From Syncephalastrum monosporum B8922 (taxonomy: Eukaryota; Mucoromycota; Mucoromycetes; Mucorales; Syncephalastraceae): a stretch of DNA of 64,000 nucleotides. Under the pieces are notes generated by a model that was not told the DNA's origin, did no database searches, and worked only from the letters and a program-made list of their open reading frames with translations. Below, piece after piece: positions 1 to 9,888 of the stretch; position 1 is the stretch's first letter, and every line of letters begins with the position of its first letter. The DNA is taken from the NCBI GenBank assembly GCA_000697355.1, contig JNEN01001161.1, positions 1-64,000 on the forward strand. The letters are read 5' to 3'. Position numbers and translations under genes: made by a program.

Positions 1-412
1 GTTTTTTAAAGCCAGTGTGTGAGACATAAAGGTGTAATAAAAGTGTCATTAGGTTTCAAATGTCAGTAGACAGCATTCCGTGACGCATTGACTTGGAATT
101 AGCTCCCGTTTTTCTCTTCTTTTGGAATGTGCTTAGTGAATGGACACGATCATTGACATGGCTCGTCGCCTGGTGCCTGAATCAGGTGAAACGTGGAAAC
201 AGGGCAAGGTGATATGTTCCCATAGAAACAGACTGGTATGACACTACATCAGACGCACGGTATGTAGAGTATACCACTCGATAAAAATGAACAACCAGCG
301 TTTGAGATGTAGACTTCTTGCATGCGTCGTCCTGCATTAAAGTTTGGTGCAACTTTATTTGAGTTGCATGATCCATTGACACTTCGCCGCTTTAAATTGT
401 CCATTTTAAAAC
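1..412 (-). repeat. ~412-bp dispersed repeat, left copy
   Basis: This stretch is the near-identical reverse complement of 14525-14937 (a few percent mismatches). The left copy runs off the window edge, so its true outer end is unknown. Both copies carry a 66-codon ORF differing at only a few residues, but the DNA is equally conserved outside it, so this looks like a repeat (solo LTR or non-autonomous element) and not a gene. The inner boundary is near the sequence around 405-412, where similarity to the other copy fades. No target-site duplication could be assigned. Confidence 0.85.
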
Positions 413-954
413 AATTAAGAGGTACCACTCGATATCAGGAACAACACATACTCTCGTAAATGGCCGTATGAGATAGTCTGTTTGTTTTAATAATAGGAAT
501 GCGCATACGACTGCAATTATGACCCTTGATATGATATTACGGTGCTTGAGAAAGATATACGCACAAAGATGGGTGTGAAAATTGTTTAAACAATCTTAGG
601 CTCTATGTATGTATGAAGGAGTGGCCTCGGATACCACAACGTAAGGCCTTGGAAGGATATTCGATGTATGAGAAGGAAGTGTTAGCTCCTATGATAATGC
701 CTTCTTCGTATTGGTGCTCACGAATCAGCTTGAAAGGAAGATTACCACGGCTACCCGCATAGCACAAACTTGTTTACCCCTGTCGTCCATTGAAACAACC
801 TTCTTTTCATTTCGATTAGGAGACATTGAATGCATTTTCGATAGATCGACGTGTCTGCGTTTATTGGCGTCTTTATTTTTTGCAACTATTGTATGCATTT
901 TCAAGGCTAGCATGTTTGGAATATTTCAATTATAAACCTTTGCAATCATCATCA
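413..954. other. Intergenic, no gene seen
   Basis: AT-rich sequence between the 412-bp repeat and the coding remnant to the right. Only short ORFs without recognisable domains are present, and I see no RNA gene or promoter that can be tied to a transcript. Confidence 0.5.
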
Positions 955-1125
955 TAGCACGCTTGCCAATTCATCCTGTTATCTCCGAGTTCCTCAATGT
1001 AGTCCTCGACATAACGCCAGTTCTGATCACTCTCATCATTGATTGGTTGAAGCGTCGCTGATATCTAGTATCCTGATTGCTGGCGACGGGTCGCTTGAGC
1101 TGGGGGCGGATGAGGTTGTCACTGG
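955..1125 (-). repeat. Dispersed ~170-bp repeat, left copy (C-terminal coding segment)
   Basis: This segment is the reverse complement of 19550-19720 with roughly 90 percent identity by eye. Translated on the minus strand it would encode the same ~55-residue C terminus as the right-hand copy, but one CAG codon is TAG here. Similarity stops abruptly at the 5' end of the shared coding piece. Confidence 0.75.
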
Positions 1126-2010
1126 CGTGGGCGATGACGATCGACTTTATATGCATTGGCGCTTGCATGTTCTGAGCATGCTCATCCCTTCTTTAAGATG
1201 CTCGATAGTTCGTTTCTTCGCACTGGTATCGTGAAGATCGTGGTCAAGCATGTCGATGGCCTTGTGGTATCGTATTCTACACCTTCAACAATACGTAGAA
1301 GATGACTTCCCTTGTTTTCTTCCTCCGTAACCTGATTTTCGAAAATCCGCTTTGCGATGCTGTATTTGGGTGGCGGGATCGTGATGATGACTATGGTCGA
1401 CCAAATATTGCTTCTGTTCGACGAAAATGCCGCCAAGAGCGACAATCGGATCCAAAGGTGTTTTGTCCATATGCAAAAAAATTGATCCTTTGCTCAAAAT
1501 GTAGCATTGGTTTGCCCATGGAAAGCACGGCAACTTGAAAAGAAAAGACTTTGACGTGTTTTTTATGCTTTGGTCATGACCTGGTGCTTGCAATCATGTA
1601 CGGTAATTACGAGAACGATAGGTAACGCGCCGTATTCAGCGACAATTTCCTGGCAAAGTCGTACAACACTGTGCAGAAAGTTGTTGTTGCCCACAAAGTG
1701 TTGTATCTCGGCAAGTATTGGTGGCATACAAGACAACAGACTTCATTCTGTTTGCCCACTCGGTGGGTCTTGGCTATTACTGTTGGATGGAGCTTCGTCC
1801 TAGACGAAAATATGAGTACATAATGAGCTTAAGTGAAACCGGTAGGAGTTTTCCAATTACTGCTTCGACAACAATATTTTTGGCTTCGTTGGTCTGCCAA
1901 ATCAGCTTGTTCATGAGGTCGGTTCCAATGTGAGGGTCTGCGGTAGGTAAGTTTAAGAAAAGAGGAATAGGTAGATATGTAATTTGTAATGAGCACCAGT
2001 CAAACCACAA
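955..2010 (-). pseudogene. Decayed protein-coding remnant, probably of a mobile-element family
   Basis: Read on the minus strand, several frames give protein-like stretches in a consistent order: an N-terminal part (about 2010-1780), a middle part containing residues like EIVAEYGALPIVLVITVHDC (about 1660-1580), a part with DPIVALGGIFVEQKQ (about 1460-1380) and NQVTEEENKGSHLL (about 1330-1290), and a C-terminal part (1125-955) ending in NWRYVEDYIEE-like sequence. They are separated by stops and frame changes, including an in-frame TAG in the C-terminal part. That C-terminal part recurs as an intact reading frame at 19550-19720, so the remnant belongs to a dispersed family. I do not recognise a catalytic domain; the mobile-element origin is inferred from copy number and decay. 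Confidence 0.55.
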
Positions 2011-4587
2011 GGTATGTGTTCAACGTGTACGAGGCAAGAAAAGAAGAGGAAAGAAAAAAAAATATAAGGTAATAAGGGTATAAAAGAAGAATATGCGTCT
2101 CTTAATTATATAGGTTGAGAGAAAAGGCAAGGGGCATGTTACGCCTCTTGTGTGTGTGTAAAAAGAGAACGGAGGGTGAGTATGTTACAAGAAAGAGAGG
2201 AGAGGATGAGACGGTTACGGAAAGAAAACAGGAGAGTGGAGCGTGTACAAGAGAAAGAGGGGAGACAGCAAAAGAGAAAAAAAAGGCCATGTGATGTGTA
2301 TGTTCTTTGTGTGTGAAGCGCGAGGGAACCCATGTACTGCTTGGGCGTCATCACTGAATAAAATATAAAATAAATTACCCATGACACCTTAATAGACCTC
2401 TTCATCATCCTCTGGCATCAATGGGGGTGGGTAAAATGAGTACAGTAGGTTAATAAATCGCATTTACTCTCTTTTTTTTTTCTTCTGGCCTCGGTTTAGG
2501 TCTGTTGATAGCCCAAATGTGTATGGAGTCGCTGTCTGCATGCATTCAGGTAATGATTATTCACCTTGTTCGGCTCCAGTCAGGGTGCCCAAAGCAGTTT
2601 TGGTGCACGGACCTCTGTTCTCTCAAAGTACCGCGGTAGGCTCCATCCCTGCCTTGATACTCTAAAACCGATATAAAAGCAGGCGCTTTAGTAGTTCAAA
2701 ACAGTTAGCTCATTTGCATCCTGTAACGGAAGTTATGCCATAATTTCAACAAGAACACTGATGGTCAAGACAAAAAGAGTTACCATTCAGAAGGCCTGCA
2801 TCTTGACCCAAAACCTAAAGCTCACGTCCCTAAGACCGTAGCTTAAGCGAAATGGAGAGCTCCCGCTTCAAATATACTCTCAATTTTAACATTATAAAAA
2901 GGGTGGAGTCAGGCAAACCTGTTGGCGCCCCTTTCCGAACGGGCAATAGGTCCTTATGCATTAATTCTTACATTCGTATTTAAAGGTCCGAGACAAGCGT
3001 GGCCAGGCCGTAGCTGCCGATCTACAAAACATCTCTTCTTCTTCCTCCAAATTCTATGGTCAAAGTATCTGCCATAACCGTCAAAAATGAGGTTTCCCTT
3101 TCTTGTCTTAATCTCTTGGACTCATTTTATCATCTTTCCTTTCTTTCCCGAAGTCGTGGCGGTCAAGGAATCTGCCGGAAGGCTCTGCTTGTCGGGCGTG
3201 CTTGCAGTAGTCTACGGACGCCCTAAGTGAGAATGATCAGACCTTTGACTGCTAGCTGCTATGTACAGGTTTCGCCCTCTATGTAGACTATGATTAGTAA
3301 CGATGCTGTATCTCTCTTGGTGCACTAGTCCTTGATCAAAAAGATTCCCTTGTTATCGAGTGCATCGAGTGCATCGAGTACATCTCCTTGAAAGCCCATT
3401 TGGTTTTGAAAGTACTTCACTTTACACCAACGGTTGTGTTCAAGCATCTAACGCGTTATGGGTGATATACGAACAGTAATCAATAATAAACAGCAAGAAG
3501 TTTCAGATCATTGATACCACGCAGATGCTGCCTGCGCTACCTGTGAAAAGCACTACCCTTCGTGTGTTCCGGAGGTACAGGAGCATGACCGCTACGCAGC
3601 CTCATGTCGGTGCAAATAGGGTACATGCTGGCGCAATTGGATAGCGTGGTCAAGTTTTGGGCAATAGCAATCTGGGTATTCTGTATGCCGATAGGGGCGT
3701 CAATACAGAGGAGCCGCTTTAGTACATTAGGATATCTAAAATGTGCGCCTTGACAAACCTGGAAGACAGTGGAGGATGCGATACTTTCTCGGTCCATTCA
3801 TCAAAAAGTCTGAGTGACAGTTCCTGAGCTAACTTCGGAGTTGTCGTTTTGCTTAAACCTAACGATAGCTTTAGACTTGCTTTTTTTTTTTTTTTGATTC
3901 ATCTGGATATACACAACATAATAAAAGACAAAGATTTTCATTGTAGGTGTTTAAGTATCAAACTAGCATATATAGATCCATTGTAAAGTCAGTTGTCGTT
4001 GGACACTTCCCGCATACCTACGGTAGAGCCGGATTCGTTATTGCATGCGCAAGGCGGAAGGACGCCACCTTAGCGGACTAACGTGCTGGTATAGGGCATG
4101 CGTCTAATTCCCTCTGTTAAGCCATGTCTCAAAGTATATTATACCATGTGAAGTACTTACCATGGTGGCAGGGGGCGCTGAAAGACTTTTGGACATATAC
4201 CTGTACAAGGTTGGAAATACTACCGGCTTATACCGTAGGCTAGGGCGGGGGAAGAGGGCAAAGGACCGAGGCCAAAAGAACGGAAAGGAAAAGGAGCGGA
4301 CCTGACATCGGATGAATATATTGGCATGCCTCAGTTTCTCCTGCAGCTCAGTTCACTTACGGACAGAGGAAAAATGCAGGAGAAAGGCCTCTGGGAGAGA
4401 GTCGCGAGCGGACAAGAGGAAGAGAGACGCAAACAGAAGAGAAGACTGGAAGGGAAGAAAACGCTATACAGCAAGCTACGCATATGTTGGATCATTGTTA
4501 AAGAAATGTCATGCATTATATATATTTTTCTTTTCGCGACAACATTAGATTACTGTATATTCATAGTCCTATGTATAAATGTATTTG

Positions 4588-4652
<65 letters not shown>

Positions 4653-5827
4653 AAAAAGACTCTAAGGAGGACAAAGAAAAGAAGAAGAAAAGCAGACGTG
4701 GGAGGAAACAGGGCTCTTTTCATGATATAGACGTACGTCTAAGAATTTCTATGCGATAACATGAACTGCGTTTTCCAATGGGAAACATAGCGCAGGAGAA
4801 GAGACCCTGACAGATATTGACGTCTGGTAATTTTCGCGTTTTAAAGGTCTCATCGACTTACTTTGTTATCACGCGGTCCGCGGTTACCGATGGAGACAAA
4901 ATCTTTATGAAAAGAGTATTGATGTTATATGTGTTCCGCGGAAGACATGTCAAACAGCTCTCGCAAATGAAGAATAACTACAGCCGAGTTGTCGTATGGG
5001 ATGATGGCATACAGTCATACAAGGTACGTCCGCTAATGATAGCCAAGTATACCTTTGGTAGAGCAGTGCATAGGTCATGCTTTATGATTTCATACCATGC
5101 TGGAACATATAAAATATTTCGTATCGCCTCTGGGTGTATGATATGCTTCCATAAGACAGCCAGCTTCGCGAACGCTTTGTCGCGGTCATTCGTAACCATC
5201 GAAATTGCTTTTGTTTTGTGGCTGAGCCCCTTCGTCTGCGGATATGGGCCATCACAACTTGCACTTGTTCTTCGGATCACTCCTATCCGAGTCGAAGGCT
5301 AGCTGAGGCCTTCATACCCAGTCGCCCATAGGAGCACTGAGTGAAAATCATGCTGCAAGACTTTCCTTTATGTGCATGCAGATGTGCATACGGTATACAG
5401 TATGTGCATACACACAGCCTGTATGTCAGTAACGGGACGGGGTGTATAATAGTGTAGAGGACGATGTCAGAAAAGGCACGTCCACTGCTGCTTTTCTTAT
5501 GCTTTTTTCTGTATTTTTCTTGCCTATTTTTCCTATGAATCTTCGGAGTCAAGTCCAACATTTTTAAACACATAGAGTGAAGAATGAAGTATGAAGTGAA
5601 GTATATTCTTGGCATAGGGCGAATCAACAGGTAAGAAGAAGCCCGTTTTATGTGTCCATAAGGTACAGAAAGGGTATCAAGTTTGGTGGAGGAGGGACCG
5701 ATCCTGCATGTCGGGTATCAATTAAAGGTATATCGCGAATTTGGCAAGTGACTTTTCTGACCGCGAAATCAGTCTCTTCATTTTTGTTGTCCACTGCCTT
5801 TCAAAGCAGATCATCGATCCCTTCACA
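2011..5827. other. Long gene-poor stretch with microsatellites
   Basis: No supportable gene was found in 3.8 kb. The ORFs here (for example minus 3537-3797, plus 4817-5302, minus 4978-5280) lack recognisable domains, splice-linked neighbours or codon bias. The stretch holds a short 9-bp tandem repeat near 3358-3380, a poly-A/GAAA microsatellite at 4591-4653 and pyrimidine/purine-rich tracts around 2040-2290. It may contain decayed transposon sequence. Confidence 0.5.
4591..4653. repeat. Poly-A tract followed by (GAAA)n microsatellite
   Basis: A run of about 28 A is followed by about eight GAAA units. A Lys-rich ORF (4326-4730) crosses it but is only a translation of the simple repeat. Confidence 0.95.
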
Positions 5828-7290
5828 ATGAGCCATTCGCAGCAAGCCTCGCGAGGATCACGTGTTGTTTTTGGTATTGTTTAAAGCGTTTGCTCTAAGG
5901 CAGTCATCTTACTTTAGCTCTAGTCGGCAACATTCCTTTTGAATTAACAGAGGAACAGCTGACTGATATTTTTAAAGAAGTTGGTCCTGTTGCCTCATTC
6001 CGGTACGCAGCAGAGGACATTCGATAACGTACTCTTCGCTTAACGTGGAATTAGACTCTTGTTTGATCGTGAAACGAAGAAGCCTAAAGGCTATGGTTTC
6101 TGTGAATACTACGGTAATACTTTATTCTTCAGAGATAGTCTACTGCAATGGACTAAGAATGCCCTTAGACGCTGAAACGGCTGCGAGTGCAGTGCGCAAC
6201 TTAGATGAATACGATATCGGCGGACGACAGCTGCGTGTGGATTATGCGGCTATGGACCCGCAAGTAGAGAATGCACGACAACAAGGCAGACACCATCAGG
6301 TGAGCCGATCTGCTGTGTATTTTGCAATATCTGACACTATGCGTTGACACCCTGTCTTGTTTCTTCTTAGGCGAGAGGCCCTCCGCCTGCACGGCCGCCC
6401 CCGCCCATGCAGCAGCAACAACAGATGCCCCCTCAGCATATGCCACCGCCCATGGCGCCTCCGCAACAGCAACCACCCCCCATGGCAGGCGTACCCAACA
6501 GCTCCGTCGATGACATCTCCAAAGTGCTGGCCTCGATGAACCACAACGATCTTTTTGAATTGATGAGCAGTATGAAGGTATTTTAAAGGTGATGTCGGAT
6601 GATATAAAAAAACTTAAAGCGGTCTAGCAACTGTCATTCGAGAAACCGGGATTTGCACGTCAGCTCTTGACCGAGCAACCGCAGGTGGCCTATGCTATTT
6701 TCCAAGCCATGTTGATGATGAACATTGTGGATCCGAATATCATGACGGTAAGCTAAGAAAAACAAGATGCAGATGCACGACGTAAGCCGTTTCTGAACGA
6801 ACGACCTAGAGAATCATGAGTAACCCGCCGCCGAACGCTGCACCGTCGCCCATGGCAGCACCGCCACCGCAGATGCCCCCACAGCAACCCACTCTTCAAC
6901 AGCAACAGCAGCACTCGCCCATGCCCATGCAACCACCTCCACAACCAGTTTTCCAGGGTCCCCCGCCGCAACAGGCACCGTCTATGGTCCCACCACAAGC
7001 ACCGGCAGGCGGTAAGCAAAAGATTCACAAGCGCCTAGGCGTTGGCTCACTATTTTGCAGCAGACGCACAGGAGCAGCAAAAGGCGCTGTTGCGACAGGT
7101 ACTCCAATTGACAGACGAGCAAATCAACGCGCTACCACCCGTGCATCGGGATCAGATCAGACAGTTGGTAAGTCGATCATTTGTATCATGCGACATCACG
7201 CCTGACCAATGTATGACTGACTGTATTGGCGGGAAAAATTACGCTCCGTAGAAATCACAACTCGTCATGCAGCAGCAGCCAACGATGTAA
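5828..7290 (+). CDS. Cleavage stimulation factor subunit 2 (CstF64/Rna15-like)
   Basis: This nuclear RNA-binding subunit of the pre-mRNA cleavage/polyadenylation machinery recognises GU-rich downstream elements. Nine exons fit the frame exactly: 5828-5873, 5924-6002, 6055-6113, 6169-6299, 6371-6577, 6628-6747, 6810-7011, 7061-7167 and 7252-7290, giving 329 residues. An N-terminal RRM (about residues 12-90) has RNP2 VFVGNIPF and RNP1 KGYGFCEY. A Pro/Gln linker is followed by the hinge (VLASMNHNDLFELM... QLLTEQPQVAYAIFQAML), a second Pro/Gln-rich block, and a C-terminal helical domain (QVLQLTDEQINALPPVHRDQI) that in the family binds Pcf11. Length is shorter than animal CstF64 but similar to fungal homologues. 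An AATAAA lies near 7350. The start is the first ATG before the RRM; the eight introns are 50-84 nt. Confidence 0.93.
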
Positions 7291-7608
7291 ATGGAAAGGA
7301 AAAGGACACTCAAAGGGAGCAAAGCAATGCTATTTGCTTGGTTCATTTCAATAAAAGCTGTCAACTGTTTGATACACAATCATCGCAAATGTTTGTTTAC
7401 CTGTTACCAGGGCTGGCACCGGCACATTGGAAAGTTACAGCAAAGAAAAAAAAAGGTGTAGTTGGTTTCATTGCAAATGCGCTTGATCACAAACAAAGAG
7501 AAGGTGACGGTCCCTTTATAAAAGCAATTTCGGTCTGCAGGCGTGTGCTTCAAGTTCCTTTCCTTTTTTTTTGTTTTTCATTTTCGCGCCTCATTTGTCT
7601 ACAAGTCT
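7291..7608. other. Intergenic: 3' end of CstF64 gene and septin promoter
   Basis: Contains the AATAAA at about 7350 and a pyrimidine-rich stretch (7560-7585) directly before the septin start. No other gene is visible. Confidence 0.5.
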
Positions 7609-8826
7609 ATGCTATACAACGCGTACTCGCAAGAGTTGAATGGTCAAGCGCGTTCACGCAAGGACCCGGTCTCGTATCTCAACATTATGATGGTCGGTCG
7701 TAGCGGGACGGGCAAGACATCGTTTGTGCGCACCTTTTGTGAACGGATGAAGCCTAATATCATCCATGGCACGCTCAGGGAGTCCAAACCGATGGCGCTG
7801 GAGGATACGCTACGCGCTACGGAAGAGCTGTACAGCATTTCGATGCACATTGAAGAAAATGGCGAGCGCACCGTTCTGACGATGATCGACACGCCTGGAT
7901 TTGTTCACGGCTTTGAGATAGACGAGCAATTACACTATCTCTCCAAGTACATTGACCATCAGTACGAGCGGACACTAGTTGAGGTGCGTTCAATGCAAAA
8001 GACGCGCACGAACCCCTAACTCCTCGAATGTATGTCTTATGGATAGGAAACCAAATTGAGACGCGATGCGAAGGCACTGGACACGCACATCCATGCATGC
8101 CTCTACTTTTTGGAGCCCTCGACAACAGGCCTCTCTGATGCCGACCGTTACATCCTCCGCGTACTTAGTTCACGCGTCAATATCCTTCCTATCCTTGGCA
8201 AGGCTGACACGCTTTCGGTCAATCAACGCGCGGTGCTCAAGAAAACCTATCGCAGTGATATCTTTGATCAGATGCGGATTCCGGTCTATGGTAACCTAGA
8301 CCTCGGTGAGGTCGAGGGTGAAGACGAGGAGGATGGCGCAGACAGTGCAGAGGACGCCATGGAAGACGACGACGACGTCAACAGCATCGATGCCGCGGTG
8401 GGGTCGATTCAGGTGGGCAAAATGATTGAGATGCTACGCGAGGACTGGGAAGAGAACGACGATGCCCGCGCGATGATTGAATATCTCGAGAATATGCCCC
8501 TTACGGTTATGGCTTTTGAAGAAGTCCCAGAAACGGGTCGACCGCTCATGATCACGTGCGATGAGGCCACTTCCGCTTCAAAGTACATGGGCCACGGCGC
8601 CTTCCTCGGCCGACGCTACCCGTGGGCAGTCGTGGAGTGCTGCAACCCGGAGCATTGTGACTTGGAGAAGCTCAAGACGACATTGCTGGGGGAACACCGA
8701 GACATGCTACGCATGGACACGTTTGAACGCTTCTACGAGCGATACCGCACCAAGCAGCTGCTGAGTCGACGGGTGGACCGTATCGTGGGGATAGAGTCCG
8801 AGAATAGCATGTGCACCAGAGTATAG
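7609..8826 (+). CDS. Septin family GTPase, with acidic insert
   Basis: Septins are filament-forming GTPases acting at septa, bud necks and hyphal cortex. Two exons, 7609-7983 and 8047-8826, give 384 residues. Visible motifs are the P-loop GRSGTGKTS (about residues 29-37), switch II DTPGF (about 94), G4 as GKAD (about 177), and the septin unique element, where GRRYPWAVVECCNPEHCDL matches the family very well. Between G4 and the unique element sits a strongly acidic insert (about residues 211-245, Asp/Glu-rich), not typical of core septins. There is no long C-terminal coiled coil and no clear N-terminal polybasic stretch, so this is a divergent septin. The ATG is the first in frame; an upstream non-coding exon is possible because the sequence before it looks like a splice acceptor region. 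Confidence 0.88.
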
Positions 8827-8908
8827 ATACATTTTGCTTTTTCAAAGGATATAAAGATGTACTAGTTATATACAAAACGATGGAATCACGGATGCGAAGG
8901 GGAGTTTG

Positions 8909-9653
8909 TCAATGACGGAAACCTGCACGGAGGGTCTCACTGGCGCGTAAGCTGAGGCTGCCGGCGGAGGTCGCGCCTGATTTCTTCTTTGCTCGGTTCA
9001 TCTCATTGATAGCACTGACAATCTCGTTCATGTTGGTTTCGAGCACCATGCCGCCCTGAACAATCTCGGATAGAATATGATGCACTTCGTCGAAGTGGAA
9101 AATCTAAATAGATCCCATTCGAGGCATTATCAGCAAACTGTAATTTCCTTTATGCTGTTTGTTCACTTACCAGATCCAGTTCACAGACGTTTTCAAAGCA
9201 TCGATCCAAACTTTCGACGAAAACCTTAATTGAATGGAATCACGCGTCAATTACATTTAGAGTGCTCCCGGGTGGGCCCCGCCCCCTCTCCCCGTAATGG
9301 TTTTACCTGTATCAGGTCGAGAATGCCAAGTTCGCTCTCGCTTTCATCGACAACAAAGACAAAGTAGAGGGTAGCGTAATGACGGTAAATGACGCGAGTG
9401 TCTTTGCCGCCGAGAAGTTTACTGCCCTCGAGAAAGTTACACACGGTGTCGGGTCGCTTTGACACGAGCGAGTAGATCTCGTGGACGAGGGCCTGCTGGG
9501 TGGCAATGTCCTAGTGGAGGGGCAGTTAGGGAAATGTCAGACCAGGGCACAGAAAGTACGGGCGGGATGGCAGGAGACGCTTACTATCTGCTGGTAGAAT
9601 TTGATAAGACGCGGCTTGCCGTGGTTGTTGAAAATGAGGACAGACTTGATCAT
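8909..9653 (-). CDS. AP-3 complex subunit sigma (possible frameshift)
   Basis: The small chain of the AP-3 adaptor sorts cargo from endosome/Golgi to vacuole. Minus-strand exons are 9653-9585, 9510-9307, 9225-9171 and 9103-8909. Diagnostic sequence includes MIKSVLIFNNHGKPRLIKFY at the start, IYRHYATLYFVFVVDESESELGILDLIQ in the middle, VFVESLDRCFENVCE, and GGMVLETNMNEIV near the end; about 173 residues are expected. The four exons sum to 523 nt, one more than a multiple of three. The excess is in exon 3: after NVCE the family reads LDL, but an extra A (minus strand, around 9180-9182) shifts the frame just before the donor. This is either an assembly error or a disabled gene. It shares a 235-bp divergent promoter region with the UNC13-like gene. 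Confidence 0.88.
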
Positions 9654-9888
9654 TCGAGGTGGTGTGCAGCGGTATGCGGAGGAACGAGTGAGGCTGAGTA
9701 CGAGCAGCGAGAGGGCGGAATAAGAGTCAGACACAGACAGACGCACGCAGCGCAACACACAAAGCAGCAGAACACGGCCAATCGAAAACGAACTCAGTTA
9801 AAGTTACTTGACCCGTTTTGGAAGACGAATTGTTTTCAGGTTCAGGTTCGCCCCTCTCTTTTCCTTCATCCGTCCGTGCCATCTTGCC
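9654..9888. promoter_or_regulatory. Divergent promoter region, AP-3 sigma / UNC13-like
   Basis: Only 235 bp separate two divergently oriented start codons. The interval must hold both 5' UTRs and promoters. No clear TATA box was seen. Confidence 0.6.

Noticed and set aside
4326..4730. 134-codon Lys-rich plus-strand ORF
   Set aside because: Most of it translates the poly-A/GAAA microsatellite.
4817..5302. 161-codon plus-strand ORF and 100-codon antisense ORF
   Set aside because: No domain, bias or splice-linked neighbour; similar length ORFs arise by chance here.
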